This document shows positions 1-8,987 of a stretch of DNA of 37,140 nucleotides, in pieces. The DNA lies in the NCBI GenBank assembly GCA_003218395.1, contig QHNJ01000019.1, positions 1 through 37,140 on the forward strand, given 5' to 3'. The stretch's first letter is position 1. Each line of letters starts with the position of its first letter. The notes under the pieces were generated by a model. The model searched no databases. It was not told the DNA's origin and saw only the letters and a program-made list of their open reading frames with translations. The stretch comes from Verrucomicrobiota bacterium (GTDB taxonomy: Bacteria; Verrucomicrobiota; Verrucomicrobiia; Chthoniobacterales; UBA10450). A program made the translations under genes and the position numbers.

Positions 1-483
1 CGGGAGAAGAGGGGAAAAATCGCTGGGCTGCACGTGGCGATCATCGGCGACATTCTATTTAGTCGCGTCGCGCGCTCGAACATTTTCGGCCTGCTTAAGC
101 TCGGCGCGCGCGTGACGCTGGTCGGACCTAGCACGCTCGTGCCGCGTGAGTTTGAGAAGCTCGGTGTGGAAGTTTCATACAAGATCGACAACGTTCTTCC
201 CAGCGCAGATGTAGTGAACCTCTTGCGCATCCAGCACGAACGTCAGCGCAAGGAATATTTTCCCGGGATTGGAGAATACACTCGCTTTTTCGGCCTAACG
301 AAAGAGCGCGCGAAGTTTTTGAAACCGGATTGCCTGATCATGCATCCTGGCCCGATCAACCGTGGCGTCGAGATCGACAGCGGCATCGCTGACGGGTTGC
401 AAAGCGTCATTCTTGATCAAGTCACCAACGGCCTCGCTGTGCGCATGGCCGTCCTTTATCTCTGCGGAGGAATCTCCGCATGA
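1..483 (+). CDS. pyrB: Aspartate carbamoyltransferase catalytic subunit, C-terminal part (5' truncated by window edge)
   Basis: Frame 1 is open from base 1 (REKRGKIAGLHVAIIGDILFSRVARSN...); the ...CLIMHPGPINRGVEI...V.NGLAVRMAVL C-terminus is typical of PyrB; ATGA overlap with pyrC. Confidence 0.95.
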   Translation, partial: REKRGKIAGLHVAIIGDILFSRVARSNIFGLLKLGARVTLVGPSTLVPREFEKLGVEVSYKIDNVLPSADVVNLLRIQHERQRKEYFPGIGEYTRFFGLTKERAKFLKPDCLIMHPGPINRGVEIDSGIADGLQSVILDQVTNGLAVRMAVLYLCGGISA

Positions 484-1763
484 GCGCCACAATCATTCGT
501 AATGGTCGCGTGATCGATCCGGCAAATAAGCGGGATGAAGTTATCGACCTTTTGATAATCGATGGGAAAATTGCGCCGCTTTCTCAACTCTCAACTCTCA
601 ACTCTCAACTCGATGAGATTAATGCAAGCAATCTCATCGTGTGCCCCGGCTTGATCGACATACACGTGCATCTGCGCGAGCCAGGATTTGGCCATAAGGA
701 AACGATCGAGTCTGGCGCACGCGCTGCGGCAGCGGGCGGGTTTACAACGATCGTTTGTATGCCAAACACTTCGCCGGCGGCGGATAATCCTAGCACGATT
801 GCGTGGATCAAAGATCGCGCTGGAGACACGGCGTGCGTGAATGTCTTGCCAACCGGCGCGATCTCAAAAAATCTTGGGGGCGAAGAGCTCGCGCCGATCG
901 GCTCCCTCGTCCAGGCGGGCATTGTCGCGATAACGGACGACGGACATTGTGTTCAAAATCACCAGGTAATGCGACGCGCCGTCGAGTATGCCCGCATGGT
1001 CGGTGTGCCTGTGCTCGATCACTGCCAGGATTACAATTTAGTCGGCAATGGAGTGGTGCACGAAGGTTATTGGAGCACCCTGCTTGGTCTACCGGGCTGG
1101 CCGGCGGCGGGCGAGGAGGCGATCGTGATGCGCAACATTTTGCTCGCGGAACTGTGCGACCATCACATTCATTGCCAGCACGTGACCACTGCCGGAAGTG
1201 TGCGGTTACTTCGTGAAGCTCGGACGCGCGGTGTAAAAATCAGCGGAGAAGTTTGTCCGCATCACATCGCGTTGACCGATGAGGCGATTCAAAACTTCGA
1301 CACGAGCTGCAAAATGAATCCACCCTTGCGCTCTCAAGCAGACGTCGATGCACTCCTTGAAGGAGTTGCCGACGGTACCGTGTCGATCCTGGTGTCGGAT
1401 CATGCGCCGCACGCGGACTTCGAGAAAGAAGTCGAATTCGATGCCGCGCCATTTGGCATCATCGGCTTGGAGACTGAGCTCGGATTATTTCTCGATTTGC
1501 TCGTGCACAAGCATTGCAAGATCGACATCATGCGTTTGATCGAGATGTACACGGTCGAACCCAGACGTCTGTTGAAGATCAATGCCGGCACATTATCGAT
1601 CGGTGCAGCCGCCGATCTAACGCTGATCGACCCGGATTTGGAATGGTCGGTTAGGGTCGATACGTTCGAATCAGCGTCACGCAATTCGCCATTCGATGGC
1701 TGGAACCTGAAAGGCCGAGCAGTACGGACGATTGTCGGCGGTAAAACAGTTTGGAAACTGTAG
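480..1763 (+). CDS. pyrC: Dihydroorotase
   Basis: CPGLIDIHVHLREPG metal-binding motif, SDHAPH, downstream of pyrB with ATGA overlap. Confidence 0.95.
   Translation: MSATIIRNGRVIDPANKRDEVIDLLIIDGKIAPLSQLSTLNSQLDEINASNLIVCPGLIDIHVHLREPGFGHKETIESGARAAAAGGFTTIVCMPNTSPAADNPSTIAWIKDRAGDTACVNVLPTGAISKNLGGEELAPIGSLVQAGIVAITDDGHCVQNHQVMRRAVEYARMVGVPVLDHCQDYNLVGNGVVHEGYWSTLLGLPGWPAAGEEAIVMRNILLAELCDHHIHCQHVTTAGSVRLLREARTRGVKISGEVCPHHIALTDEAIQNFDTSCKMNPPLRSQADVDALLEGVADGTVSILVSDHAPHADFEKEVEFDAAPFGIIGLETELGLFLDLLVHKHCKIDIMRLIEMYTVEPRRLLKINAGTLSIGAAADLTLIDPDLEWSVRVDTFESASRNSPFDGWNLKGRAVRTIVGGKTVWKL
583..610 (+). repeat. Perfect heptamer tandem repeat (CTCAACT)x4 inside the pyrC coding region
   Basis: Direct reading: ctcaactctcaactctcaactctcaact. 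Confidence 0.95.
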
Positions 1764-1808
1764 CCGCCATCGGTGATTGCGGTGGGGCATCAGCGATGCC
1801 AGCTACAG
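1758..1808. repeat. Imperfect palindromic element (CTGTAGC...GCTACAG) spanning the pyrC stop codon
   Basis: CTGTAGCCGCCATCGGTGATTGC ... GGCATCAGCGATGCCAGCTACAG; arms are imperfect reverse complements. Confidence 0.75.
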
Positions 1809-2258
1809 CTACCCCGTATATCCGCCGTGAATATAGCTCTCGAGGTGCGCGATGGCGGCGCTTTGGCACGAGATTACCCATTTCACCAAATCGCCGATGG
1901 AGATTACGCCGACAACCTTATCACCGTCGAGCACGGGCAAATGGCGAATGTGTTTGTCGGTCATGAGACGCAGGCATTTTTCAACCGGCTCGCGCGGATG
2001 CGTGACGGTCGGATTCGCTGACATGATTTCGGCGACCTTCGTTTCCCGGGAACGCTTGCCCCGCAGGAAAACTTTGCGGGTGTAGTCGCGCTCAGAAATA
2101 ATCCCCATCAATCGGCCATGTTGCATCACCAACAACGCACCAACGTTTTTGTTATCCATCATCTCGATCGCTTCAAAAACCATGGCGTCCGGCGCGATGG
2201 AAAAAACTTCGTCGCTCTTATGATTCAGGATCGCGCTGATGGTGCCACTGACGTCCAT
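1809..2258 (-). CDS. CBS-domain-containing protein
   Basis: Two CBS motifs: DAMVFEAIEMMDNKNVGALLVMQHGRLMGIISERDY and HIRHLPVLDGDKVVGVISIGDLVK. Confidence 0.9.
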   Translation of the reverse strand: MDVSGTISAILNHKSDEVFSIAPDAMVFEAIEMMDNKNVGALLVMQHGRLMGIISERDYTRKVFLRGKRSRETKVAEIMSANPTVTHPREPVEKCLRLMTDKHIRHLPVLDGDKVVGVISIGDLVKWVISCQSAAIAHLESYIHGGYTG

Positions 2259-2296
2259 ATCATGCAGAAAGTTTAGCCGACAAAACTGGAGAAATT

Positions 2297-3008
2297 TTAG
2301 AATAGGCCAATATCAGCCCGCGATGCAAAACAATTCTGGCTGCCGGAGGCGTGTGCCGGCATCGTCGAAACTCCATTCGCAATGAGATATTTGCGCGGAG
2401 CGAGTTTGGGCGGGCGTTTTCCATTAACAATCTCGCCCGCCACGCCAATATATGGAAGCTCCTGCCGATCCGCTGCGCAACGCAACATCAATCCGCCACG
2501 GCTCATGTCGCCGCGACCGATGAAATCAGCGGGGAATCGCAGCTTCTCCCGAAAACTCGCCAGCAGAACATCGACATATTTTCCTGTGGCAATGCTGCCT
2601 AGAAGGATGATCTCGCTTCGGGGTGGCAGCTTTCTTGCCAGACGTCGCGCGTCCCGCTCAAGCGGTGCTCGATAACGCGGATCGTTCTTATGAATGTTGA
2701 CCGTGGCGAATTCACGCAAGTCATCGAGATCAATTCGTGTTGCTGCATCGACAAGTCCGCGCGTCGGCCTAATGATAAACACACTTGGGGTTCCCCGCGC
2801 CGGGCGCGCAAATGCAGTTGCGTAAGCAATTTTACCGCGAAAGTAAAGGCCGCTCAGAAAAGCGAACACCTCGGCGATCGGCGCGCCTTGTTTGTCGCGC
2901 AATTTTCGCGCGAGTTCGAATTCCGCCCGATCGCTCAGAATCATCCGTGCTCGTTCACCACCCGCATAAGCAGGCGAGAGAAGAAAAATTGCGATCCTAT
3001 TCTTCATT
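2297..3008 (-). CDS. Conserved hypothetical protein
   Basis: Long ORF; likely start MKNRIAIFLLSPAYAGGERARM rather than the upstream M of the ORF track. Confidence 0.65.
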
Positions 3009-3026
3009 TCATTACAATTTCCCGAT

Positions 3027-4832
3027 TCACTTCTTGGGGTGATCTGAACGTTTTGCTTGTTCATCAAGTCCACTAAAGAGACGGCGTGATGGAGAAAACA
3101 AAGATTCAATCATTTCTCCAACCAAGATAGACGCGGAGACAATCGTTAGCTCCCACATTGGAAGAGTGTAGCGCGGCTGGAATACATTCAGAACGCAATT
3201 TGCGAGCATCATAAACAACCCGACCAGCATCAATGCCGCAGCGTACGAAAAGACAGCGGCAACCTTTTCCTTACGCATCTTCGCCAGAACAGCAAGCAGA
3301 GCGAGATTTACGCACCAGGAAAATAAGAAAGCATTGTAACTGAAATTCTTCGGATGATGGAAGTAAGAGTGCTTCTTGAAAATAGCCATGATTTCGGCCG
3401 CGCTCTTGTCGCGAAACGTCAACAGCGTTGCATGATCAGGCATGCTCTCGGGGTAAGAAAAGTAACGCGTTGTGCTAGCAAAGAGTTGCCTCACGACACT
3501 CGGCATCGTCGCCTCCTGGGACCTTTTGAAATCTATCGCGATCGCGCCCAGGAGTATCTTCTCTGGTGGATAAAGAAATGCCTGCACCGTGCGATTGAGT
3601 GCAAGATAGAATTTCTCTCCTCGCGGATCTATTTCTGGTGAAAAAAGCGATGCTTGTGCCTTCTTATTGAAGGCCATCACGTCCCAATTCGAAGTTTCGT
3701 TGGGGAAGGCGTCACGCAGTAGTGAAATGACCTTTTTAACATCTGAGGAGTCAGTATTTTTGGCCACCTTGTCGAGTAACTGGTTTCGTTTTTCAGCAGG
3801 AAGCCCTGCGAGAAATTTCAATCGAAACAAAAACGTGAAACCGACTGTGGAGTGGTAAGGTATTTGAACGGCGTGGCATAACCCCCGTAAAGAAACGTTC
3901 GCAAAGACGATGCAGCTAATACCGACGGCGACAGCGAGTGTTGCTTTTTGGAAGACCTGCCTCGCCTGTAATCGTCGCCACCGGTCGAGTAACTTAGATC
4001 GAGCGAATCGGATCATAATTAACCGGTATGCACTGACGAGGAAGAAACTGAGTGGCAGCAACCCAGCCAGAGTGGCGTTGATATGCCGGGTCAGGATACA
4101 AAGCCATAAAAGAATACCGAAAAGAAGCCATTCCTTCCCAGGTACCCTGCAGGGATATCGAATAATTCTCAGTCCTGTTGCTCCGACCGGGAGCAGGAGG
4201 ATCATGCCTAGTGTTTCAGAGCCTACGCAATGGGCAAAAGTGTAAAAAAGCGGATTAACTGCCCAGGCGACGGCCAGTGTGAGACGAACCCAGAACAATC
4301 GAGTCGTTACAGCGATCAAATAGAATGTGGCAATGCAAAGCGAGACATGTTGCGACAGGAGCAATAGGAAGACGCCCAAATCAGTTAGGATCGGATGAAT
4401 AAGGAAGGAAGGCGTTGGAAGCGGAGCGCCTGCTCCTACACAGCCTATGGCGTATCCGAAGTAGAGCGGAATTCGCGCGACGAAACAATAGAGCGGGCCC
4501 CATTGCAGGATCGTTCCCAGTCCGGGTGGCTGTGTGACCTGGACATAGGCGTCGACGTCTCTCCAGAGCGGCGGGATCACGCTCAACATCCAGATCGACG
4601 GCGTCAGTAGGATGGCAACGAGAATGGTTGATGCACTAAACCTAAGCAGACCAGGTCTTGCGCTAACCCGCGTTTTGAAACAAACGAATGCTTTAAGCCA
4701 GATCGAGTTAAAAGATCGCTCAAGCTCCCGCATTAGACCATCCCCGCAGATCGTAATTCCGAATTTATTGCTCCGTGGGTCAAGGGCGACCGCATCGAAA
4801 CAATCTGTAATCATCAAACGCCAAACGTTCAA
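3027..4832 (-). CDS. Polytopic membrane protein, possibly glycosyltransferase-like (GT39/ArnT-like topology); start uncertain
   Basis: Many hydrophobic segments in a 601-aa ORF; its first codons lie in a heptamer array, so the true start is probably downstream. Confidence 0.7.
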   Translation of the reverse strand: MNVWRLMITDCFDAVALDPRSNKFGITICGDGLMRELERSFNSIWLKAFVCFKTRVSARPGLLRFSASTILVAILLTPSIWMLSVIPPLWRDVDAYVQVTQPPGLGTILQWGPLYCFVARIPLYFGYAIGCVGAGAPLPTPSFLIHPILTDLGVFLLLLSQHVSLCIATFYLIAVTTRLFWVRLTLAVAWAVNPLFYTFAHCVGSETLGMILLLPVGATGLRIIRYPCRVPGKEWLLFGILLWLCILTRHINATLAGLLPLSFFLVSAYRLIMIRFARSKLLDRWRRLQARQVFQKATLAVAVGISCIVFANVSLRGLCHAVQIPYHSTVGFTFLFRLKFLAGLPAEKRNQLLDKVAKNTDSSDVKKVISLLRDAFPNETSNWDVMAFNKKAQASLFSPEIDPRGEKFYLALNRTVQAFLYPPEKILLGAIAIDFKRSQEATMPSVVRQLFASTTRYFSYPESMPDHATLLTFRDKSAAEIMAIFKKHSYFHHPKNFSYNAFLFSWCVNLALLAVLAKMRKEKVAAVFSYAAALMLVGLFMMLANCVLNVFQPRYTLPMWELTIVSASILVGEMIESLFSPSRRLFSGLDEQAKRSDHPKK

Positions 4833-4854
4833 CGCCCAACGATCAACGTGGAGC
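4813..4854. repeat. Degenerate heptamer array (ATCAAAC GCCAAAC GTTCAAC GCCCAAC GATCAAC GTGGAGC)
   Basis: 7-nt periodicity read directly. Confidence 0.8.
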
Positions 4855-4907
4855 GGGATCTTGCGTCCGGGCTTGCTTTTTGAGGGCAGAATAGAAAATA
4901 ATGCGAC

Positions 4908-5861
4908 GTGCGTTGGGCCCGGTCATTCAAATCTCGCCTAAGTAACGACCGCAATGGAGAAGAAAATCACTCTTCGACCGGCGGTGCCTGCCCTGATTTC
5001 TTGTGTGTCGGGGCTCAGAAAGGTGGAACGACATGGCTTTATCACCAGCTGGCTGCCCACCCGGATTTCTGGATGCCTCCTATAAAAGAGGTGCGTTATT
5101 TTGATAAATTGAGTAGGACTAAAGCATCTCCTCCGCGTCCCCGGGACCAGCGCGATGTTCGCTTTGTGGAAAGCCTAAAAAGCTTGAGTGCGCGACCCTT
5201 TATCGACTTGGAGGGTTATGCCCGGTTGTTTGAAGCCAAAGGAGCGTCCCTCTCTGGTGACATTTCGCCAACCTATTCGACTCTGAATGACGAGATCATT
5301 CAGCGAGTCATCAGTTATTTGCCAAATTTAAAAGTGATCTTTCTGGCCCGTGATCCGGTTGAGAGAGCCTGGTCGCAGCTGTCTATGGGGGTACGTCTCG
5401 GAATGATTACTCCGTTTGACGCGACTGACACCGAGGAAGTGATTCAGAATTTGCTTAACTCAGGGGTGCTCATGCTCTCGCACCCGAGCCGGATCGTCGC
5501 GCGATGGAAACGCTATGTTCATCCGGATCGGTTCCATGTCTATTTCTTTGATGATCTACAAAGAAATCCCACTGAACTGCGTCGCTCGATCCTTCGGTTT
5601 TTAGGTGCCGACCCCGAAAAGCCAAGCGGCCGACGTAGGGCCGACTACAATAGCGACGCACGGAGGGAAAAGCTTCGGCTGACCGATAAGGTGCGGGCCC
5701 ATGTGGCTCAGTTTTTCAAGGACGAGCTGAAAACCTGCGCAGCGCAACTGGGCGGGCCAGCCAGAGAATGGCCTGCACGATATGGTTTTTCATTACTCTG
5801 TTTTTTTGCGGAGTTGGTCGACAATTTTGATCTCTTTGTCTGGTGTGACTGGGTCGCCTGA
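4908..5861 (+). CDS. Sulfotransferase family protein
   Basis: PAPS 5'-binding motif CVGAQKGGTTWLYHQL and DPVERAWSQ 3' motif. Confidence 0.9.
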   Translation: MRWARSFKSRLSNDRNGEENHSSTGGACPDFLCVGAQKGGTTWLYHQLAAHPDFWMPPIKEVRYFDKLSRTKASPPRPRDQRDVRFVESLKSLSARPFIDLEGYARLFEAKGASLSGDISPTYSTLNDEIIQRVISYLPNLKVIFLARDPVERAWSQLSMGVRLGMITPFDATDTEEVIQNLLNSGVLMLSHPSRIVARWKRYVHPDRFHVYFFDDLQRNPTELRRSILRFLGADPEKPSGRRRADYNSDARREKLRLTDKVRAHVAQFFKDELKTCAAQLGGPAREWPARYGFSLLCFFAELVDNFDLFVWCDWVA

Positions 5862-6014
5862 GCCCTGGCGAACAGAAGTTGTCCACCGGCACAACAAGGG
5901 GACGCGCTCACGCAGCGCTGCAACTGCTCCCACGCGTTCCTCCTATTCCCGTGCAAACGCGCCGAAAGATTGACAACCTGCAGCCGGGTCGTCGAGCGCT
6001 CGAAAGATATCAAC

Positions 6015-6440
6015 TTAATTCTGAAAGTTCACCTTTGCTCGCGCGCGATTTGCTTCGAGTTCCGCCAAATGTTTTTCCGACCAGCGACAAAGCGCGTGCA
6101 ACGGCTCAATCAAAGTCCGACCTAACTTCGTGAGTGAATATTCCACTTTTGGAGGCACGACCGGATGCACGGTGCGCTTCACGAGACCGTCGCGCTCCAG
6201 ACTGCGCAAGGTTTGGGTTAGCATTTTTTGTGAAATCCCGCCGATTTCGCGCTGAAGCCCGGCGTAACGCTTCGTGCCATGAGCCAACACTTGGATGATT
6301 AGCGCCGTCCATTTGTCCGCGATGCGGTCGAGCACAAGCCGCGACGGGCATTGCGCGTCCATGACTGAGCCGACTGAGGAAGACTTTTGCATGGCTCTTT
6401 CTAAAGCGTCACCAACTCGCGCGCAAGAAGAGAGTAGCAC
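6015..6440 (-). CDS. HxlR-family transcriptional regulator
   Basis: CPSRLVLDRIADKWTALIIQVLAHGTKRYAGLQREIGGISQKMLTQTLRSLERDGLVKRTV..PPKVEYSLTKLG. Confidence 0.92.
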   Translation of the reverse strand: MLLSSCARVGDALERAMQKSSSVGSVMDAQCPSRLVLDRIADKWTALIIQVLAHGTKRYAGLQREIGGISQKMLTQTLRSLERDGLVKRTVHPVVPPKVEYSLTKLGRTLIEPLHALCRWSEKHLAELEANRARAKVNFQN

Positions 6441-6513
6441 TCCAAAAGGATCGTATAGAACCCAACTGCTGTAGTTGACGACGAGTAACAGCCTGTCGAT
6501 CTTTTACTAGCCT

Positions 6514-7581
6514 ATGAATAAAGATTTCTTGGTGTTTGAGGAAGATGAGCCAGCTGTGGTGCCCTTGTTGAATGAGTCGCCCCAGCCGCGAAACGGCTCT
6601 GGATTTGGAGACGGAAGCGATGTTCCTAGTGACTATTCGTTGCTTGACGAATATTCGCGCACGGTAGTGAGCGCAGCCGAGCGGGTCGCGCCGGCCGTTG
6701 TGAACATCGAAATTCAACAGAGGAGCAAGAATCGGTCGCGCGACATCGCGGGAAGCGGATCGGGATTCATCATCACGCCCGACGGCTTCATTTTGACCAA
6801 TAGCCATGTCATCCACGGCGCTACCCAAATTGTCGTTAACCTTTCCGACGGCCGCGATTGTCCGGCACAGCTCATCGGTGACGATCCCGAGACGGATCTC
6901 GCCGTGATTCGGATCGCTGCGCCCCAACTTGTTCATGTGCGTCTTGCCGATTCCGAGCCTTTGCGTGTCGGACAGGTGGCGATCGCGATCGGCAATCCGC
7001 TCGGGTTCCAGGCAAGCGTAACAGCGGGCGTGATCAGTGCGCTTGGTCGCTCGATGTATTCGCAATCGGGTCGTTTGATCGATAATATCATTCAGACCGA
7101 CGCGGCGCTAAATCCCGGCAATTCCGGTGGACCACTCGTCAACTCAGCCGGGGAAGTCATTGGTGTGAACACCGCGATGATTCGGCCAGCGCAAGGCATC
7201 TGCTTTGCGATCGCTAGCAACACCGCCAAGCTCGTTGCCGGATGGCTGATTCGCGATGGAAGAATTCGGCGCAGCTACATCGGCGTCGCCGGGCAAAATG
7301 TGCCGCTGCATCGCCGCGTGATCCGGTTTTATAATTTGCCACTCGAAACCGGGGTGCTGGTTGTGTCTGTAGAAAAGGACAGCCCGGCGCAACGCGCAGG
7401 TCTCCGGGAGGGAGACATCATCGTTGGTTTCGGTGAGCGGCCGATCGGCTCGATTCATGACCTGCACAAGATGCTGGTGGCTGAGCAAATCGGCGTTCCC
7501 GCGAAGTTACTGATCATTCGGCACACTGAAAAATTGGAATTGTCGATCTTACCTGCCGAATCACGCGTCCGCGAACGATAG
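6514..7581 (+). CDS. S1C trypsin-like serine protease with PDZ domain (HtrA/DegP-like)
   Basis: Catalytic triad contexts TNSHVIHG, ETDLAVIR, NPGNSGGPLV; C-terminal PDZ (GVLVVSVEKDSPAQRAGLREGDIIVGFG). Confidence 0.93.
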   Translation: MNKDFLVFEEDEPAVVPLLNESPQPRNGSGFGDGSDVPSDYSLLDEYSRTVVSAAERVAPAVVNIEIQQRSKNRSRDIAGSGSGFIITPDGFILTNSHVIHGATQIVVNLSDGRDCPAQLIGDDPETDLAVIRIAAPQLVHVRLADSEPLRVGQVAIAIGNPLGFQASVTAGVISALGRSMYSQSGRLIDNIIQTDAALNPGNSGGPLVNSAGEVIGVNTAMIRPAQGICFAIASNTAKLVAGWLIRDGRIRRSYIGVAGQNVPLHRRVIRFYNLPLETGVLVVSVEKDSPAQRAGLREGDIIVGFGERPIGSIHDLHKMLVAEQIGVPAKLLIIRHTEKLELSILPAESRVRER

Positions 7582-7589
7582 CTGGATAG

Positions 7590-7683
7590 CTGTAGTGGCA
7601 GAGACTGCCTGAGCGAAGTCGAATAGGCGTGTGTCGGCTGTAAATCCAAAAGTTTCTAGCAGCCGGCACGGCTGCCTCTACAG
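7590..7683. repeat. Palindromic intergenic element (CTGTAGTGGCAG...CTGCCTCTACAG)
   Basis: Inverted ends; contains CTGAGCGAAGTCGAA block that also occurs at ~10.45 kb. Confidence 0.65.
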
Positions 7684-7694
7684 TTAAACTAATC

Positions 7695-8987
7695 GTGATG
7701 AAAATTCTTGTCATTGGTAGCGGCGGCCGCGAACACGCGCTCGCATGGAAACTGAAGCAGTCGCCGTATGCAGATCGCATTTTTTGCGCGCCGGGGAACG
7801 CTGGCACCGCAGAAATCGGTGAGAACGTTGCGATCTCCGCAAGCGATCTTGGGCCCCTCATTCGTTTCGCTAAAGAAAATCGTGTCAATTTAACGGTGGT
7901 CGGTCCGGACGATCCACTTGCCGCCGGGATTGTCGATCTTTTCGCCAGGGAAGGTTTGCGGGTTTTCGGGCCGGCGAAAGCGGCAGCACGACTCGAGTCA
8001 TCAAAAATTTTTGCGAAAGAACTGATGCGCGAACAAGGAATTCCGACGGCAGAGGCGGGCACTTTTAAAAGAAGCGACGACGCGCTTCGGTTTTGTAACC
8101 CGCTGCGATTTCCGATTGTCATAAAGGCCGACGGCCTTGCCCTCGGCAAGGGGGTGATCATCGCGTCCGATCTTGTTGCTGCAAGATCAACAATCGACGC
8201 GATGATGAATCAAGGCCGTTTCGGCGAGGCTGGCCGGCGTATCGTGGTCGAGGAATTCTTACGCGGCACGGAATGTTCGCTGCACGCGCTGGTCGATGGC
8301 GCAAACTATCGGTTGCTGCAAACGGCGCGCGATCACAAGCGCGCGTTTGACAAGGATACCGGACCGAACACGGGTGGAATGGGAGCGTTCAGTCCAGCAA
8401 ACAATTGGAATGCTGAGTTAGAAGACCAATTTCACAAGAAAATCATGCGCCCGCTGCTCCGCGCCTTGCAGGAAAAGAAGATTACATTTCGCGGCTTACT
8501 TTATCCCGGTCTGATGATCAGTGCGGACGGTGTGCGCGTCCTCGAGTTCAACTGCCGCTTTGGCGATCCGGAGACGCAAGCCATTTTGCCGCGAATGAAA
8601 TCCGATTTGTTGCCGTTGTTGGAGGCGACGATCGACGGAAACATCGACACTTGCACAATCGAGTGGGACCCGCGCCCGGCGGTTGCTGTTGTGCTGGCCT
8701 CAGTCGGTTACCCTAACAAATACGAAACCGGCAAAACCATCTCCGGGCTCGACGCAGCGGCGAGACTTGATGACGTGCAAATTTTCCATGCCGGAACGAA
8801 GCCCGTGAATGATGAAGTTGTGACTGCTGGCGGTCGCGTCCTGGCGGTTACGGCACTTGGATCCACCATCGAAGTCGCGCGCGCGCGCGCGTACGAGGCC
8901 GTCTCCCGCATTCAGTTCGAGAACTGTCATTACCGGCGCGATATTGCTCTCAGTGCCATTACGGATAACATCGAAAAATTAGTGTGA
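7695..8987 (+). CDS. purD: Phosphoribosylamine--glycine ligase
   Basis: MKILVIGSGGREHALAWKL N-terminus; KADGLALGKGV; FNCRFGDPETQ. Confidence 0.96.
   Translation: MMKILVIGSGGREHALAWKLKQSPYADRIFCAPGNAGTAEIGENVAISASDLGPLIRFAKENRVNLTVVGPDDPLAAGIVDLFAREGLRVFGPAKAAARLESSKIFAKELMREQGIPTAEAGTFKRSDDALRFCNPLRFPIVIKADGLALGKGVIIASDLVAARSTIDAMMNQGRFGEAGRRIVVEEFLRGTECSLHALVDGANYRLLQTARDHKRAFDKDTGPNTGGMGAFSPANNWNAELEDQFHKKIMRPLLRALQEKKITFRGLLYPGLMISADGVRVLEFNCRFGDPETQAILPRMKSDLLPLLEATIDGNIDTCTIEWDPRPAVAVVLASVGYPNKYETGKTISGLDAAARLDDVQIFHAGTKPVNDEVVTAGGRVLAVTALGSTIEVARARAYEAVSRIQFENCHYRRDIALSAITDNIEKLV

Noticed and set aside
803-1216. Numerous internal or antisense ORFs within pyrC, purD, gatA, mdh, malQ and uvrD (for example 803-1216, 23046-23888, 24650-25174)
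   Set aside because: High-GC shadow ORFs opposite or out of frame with well-supported housekeeping genes; sequences look non-proteinaceous.
3027-5861. Membrane protein plus sulfotransferase as a surface polysaccharide cluster
   Set aside because: Only two genes with no glycosyltransferases or exporters nearby in the window; adjacency alone does not support a pathway claim.
8879-8891. Alternating GCGCGCGCGCGCG as a Z-DNA or regulatory site
   Set aside because: Short run within the purD coding sequence (ARARAYEAV) explained by codon usage.
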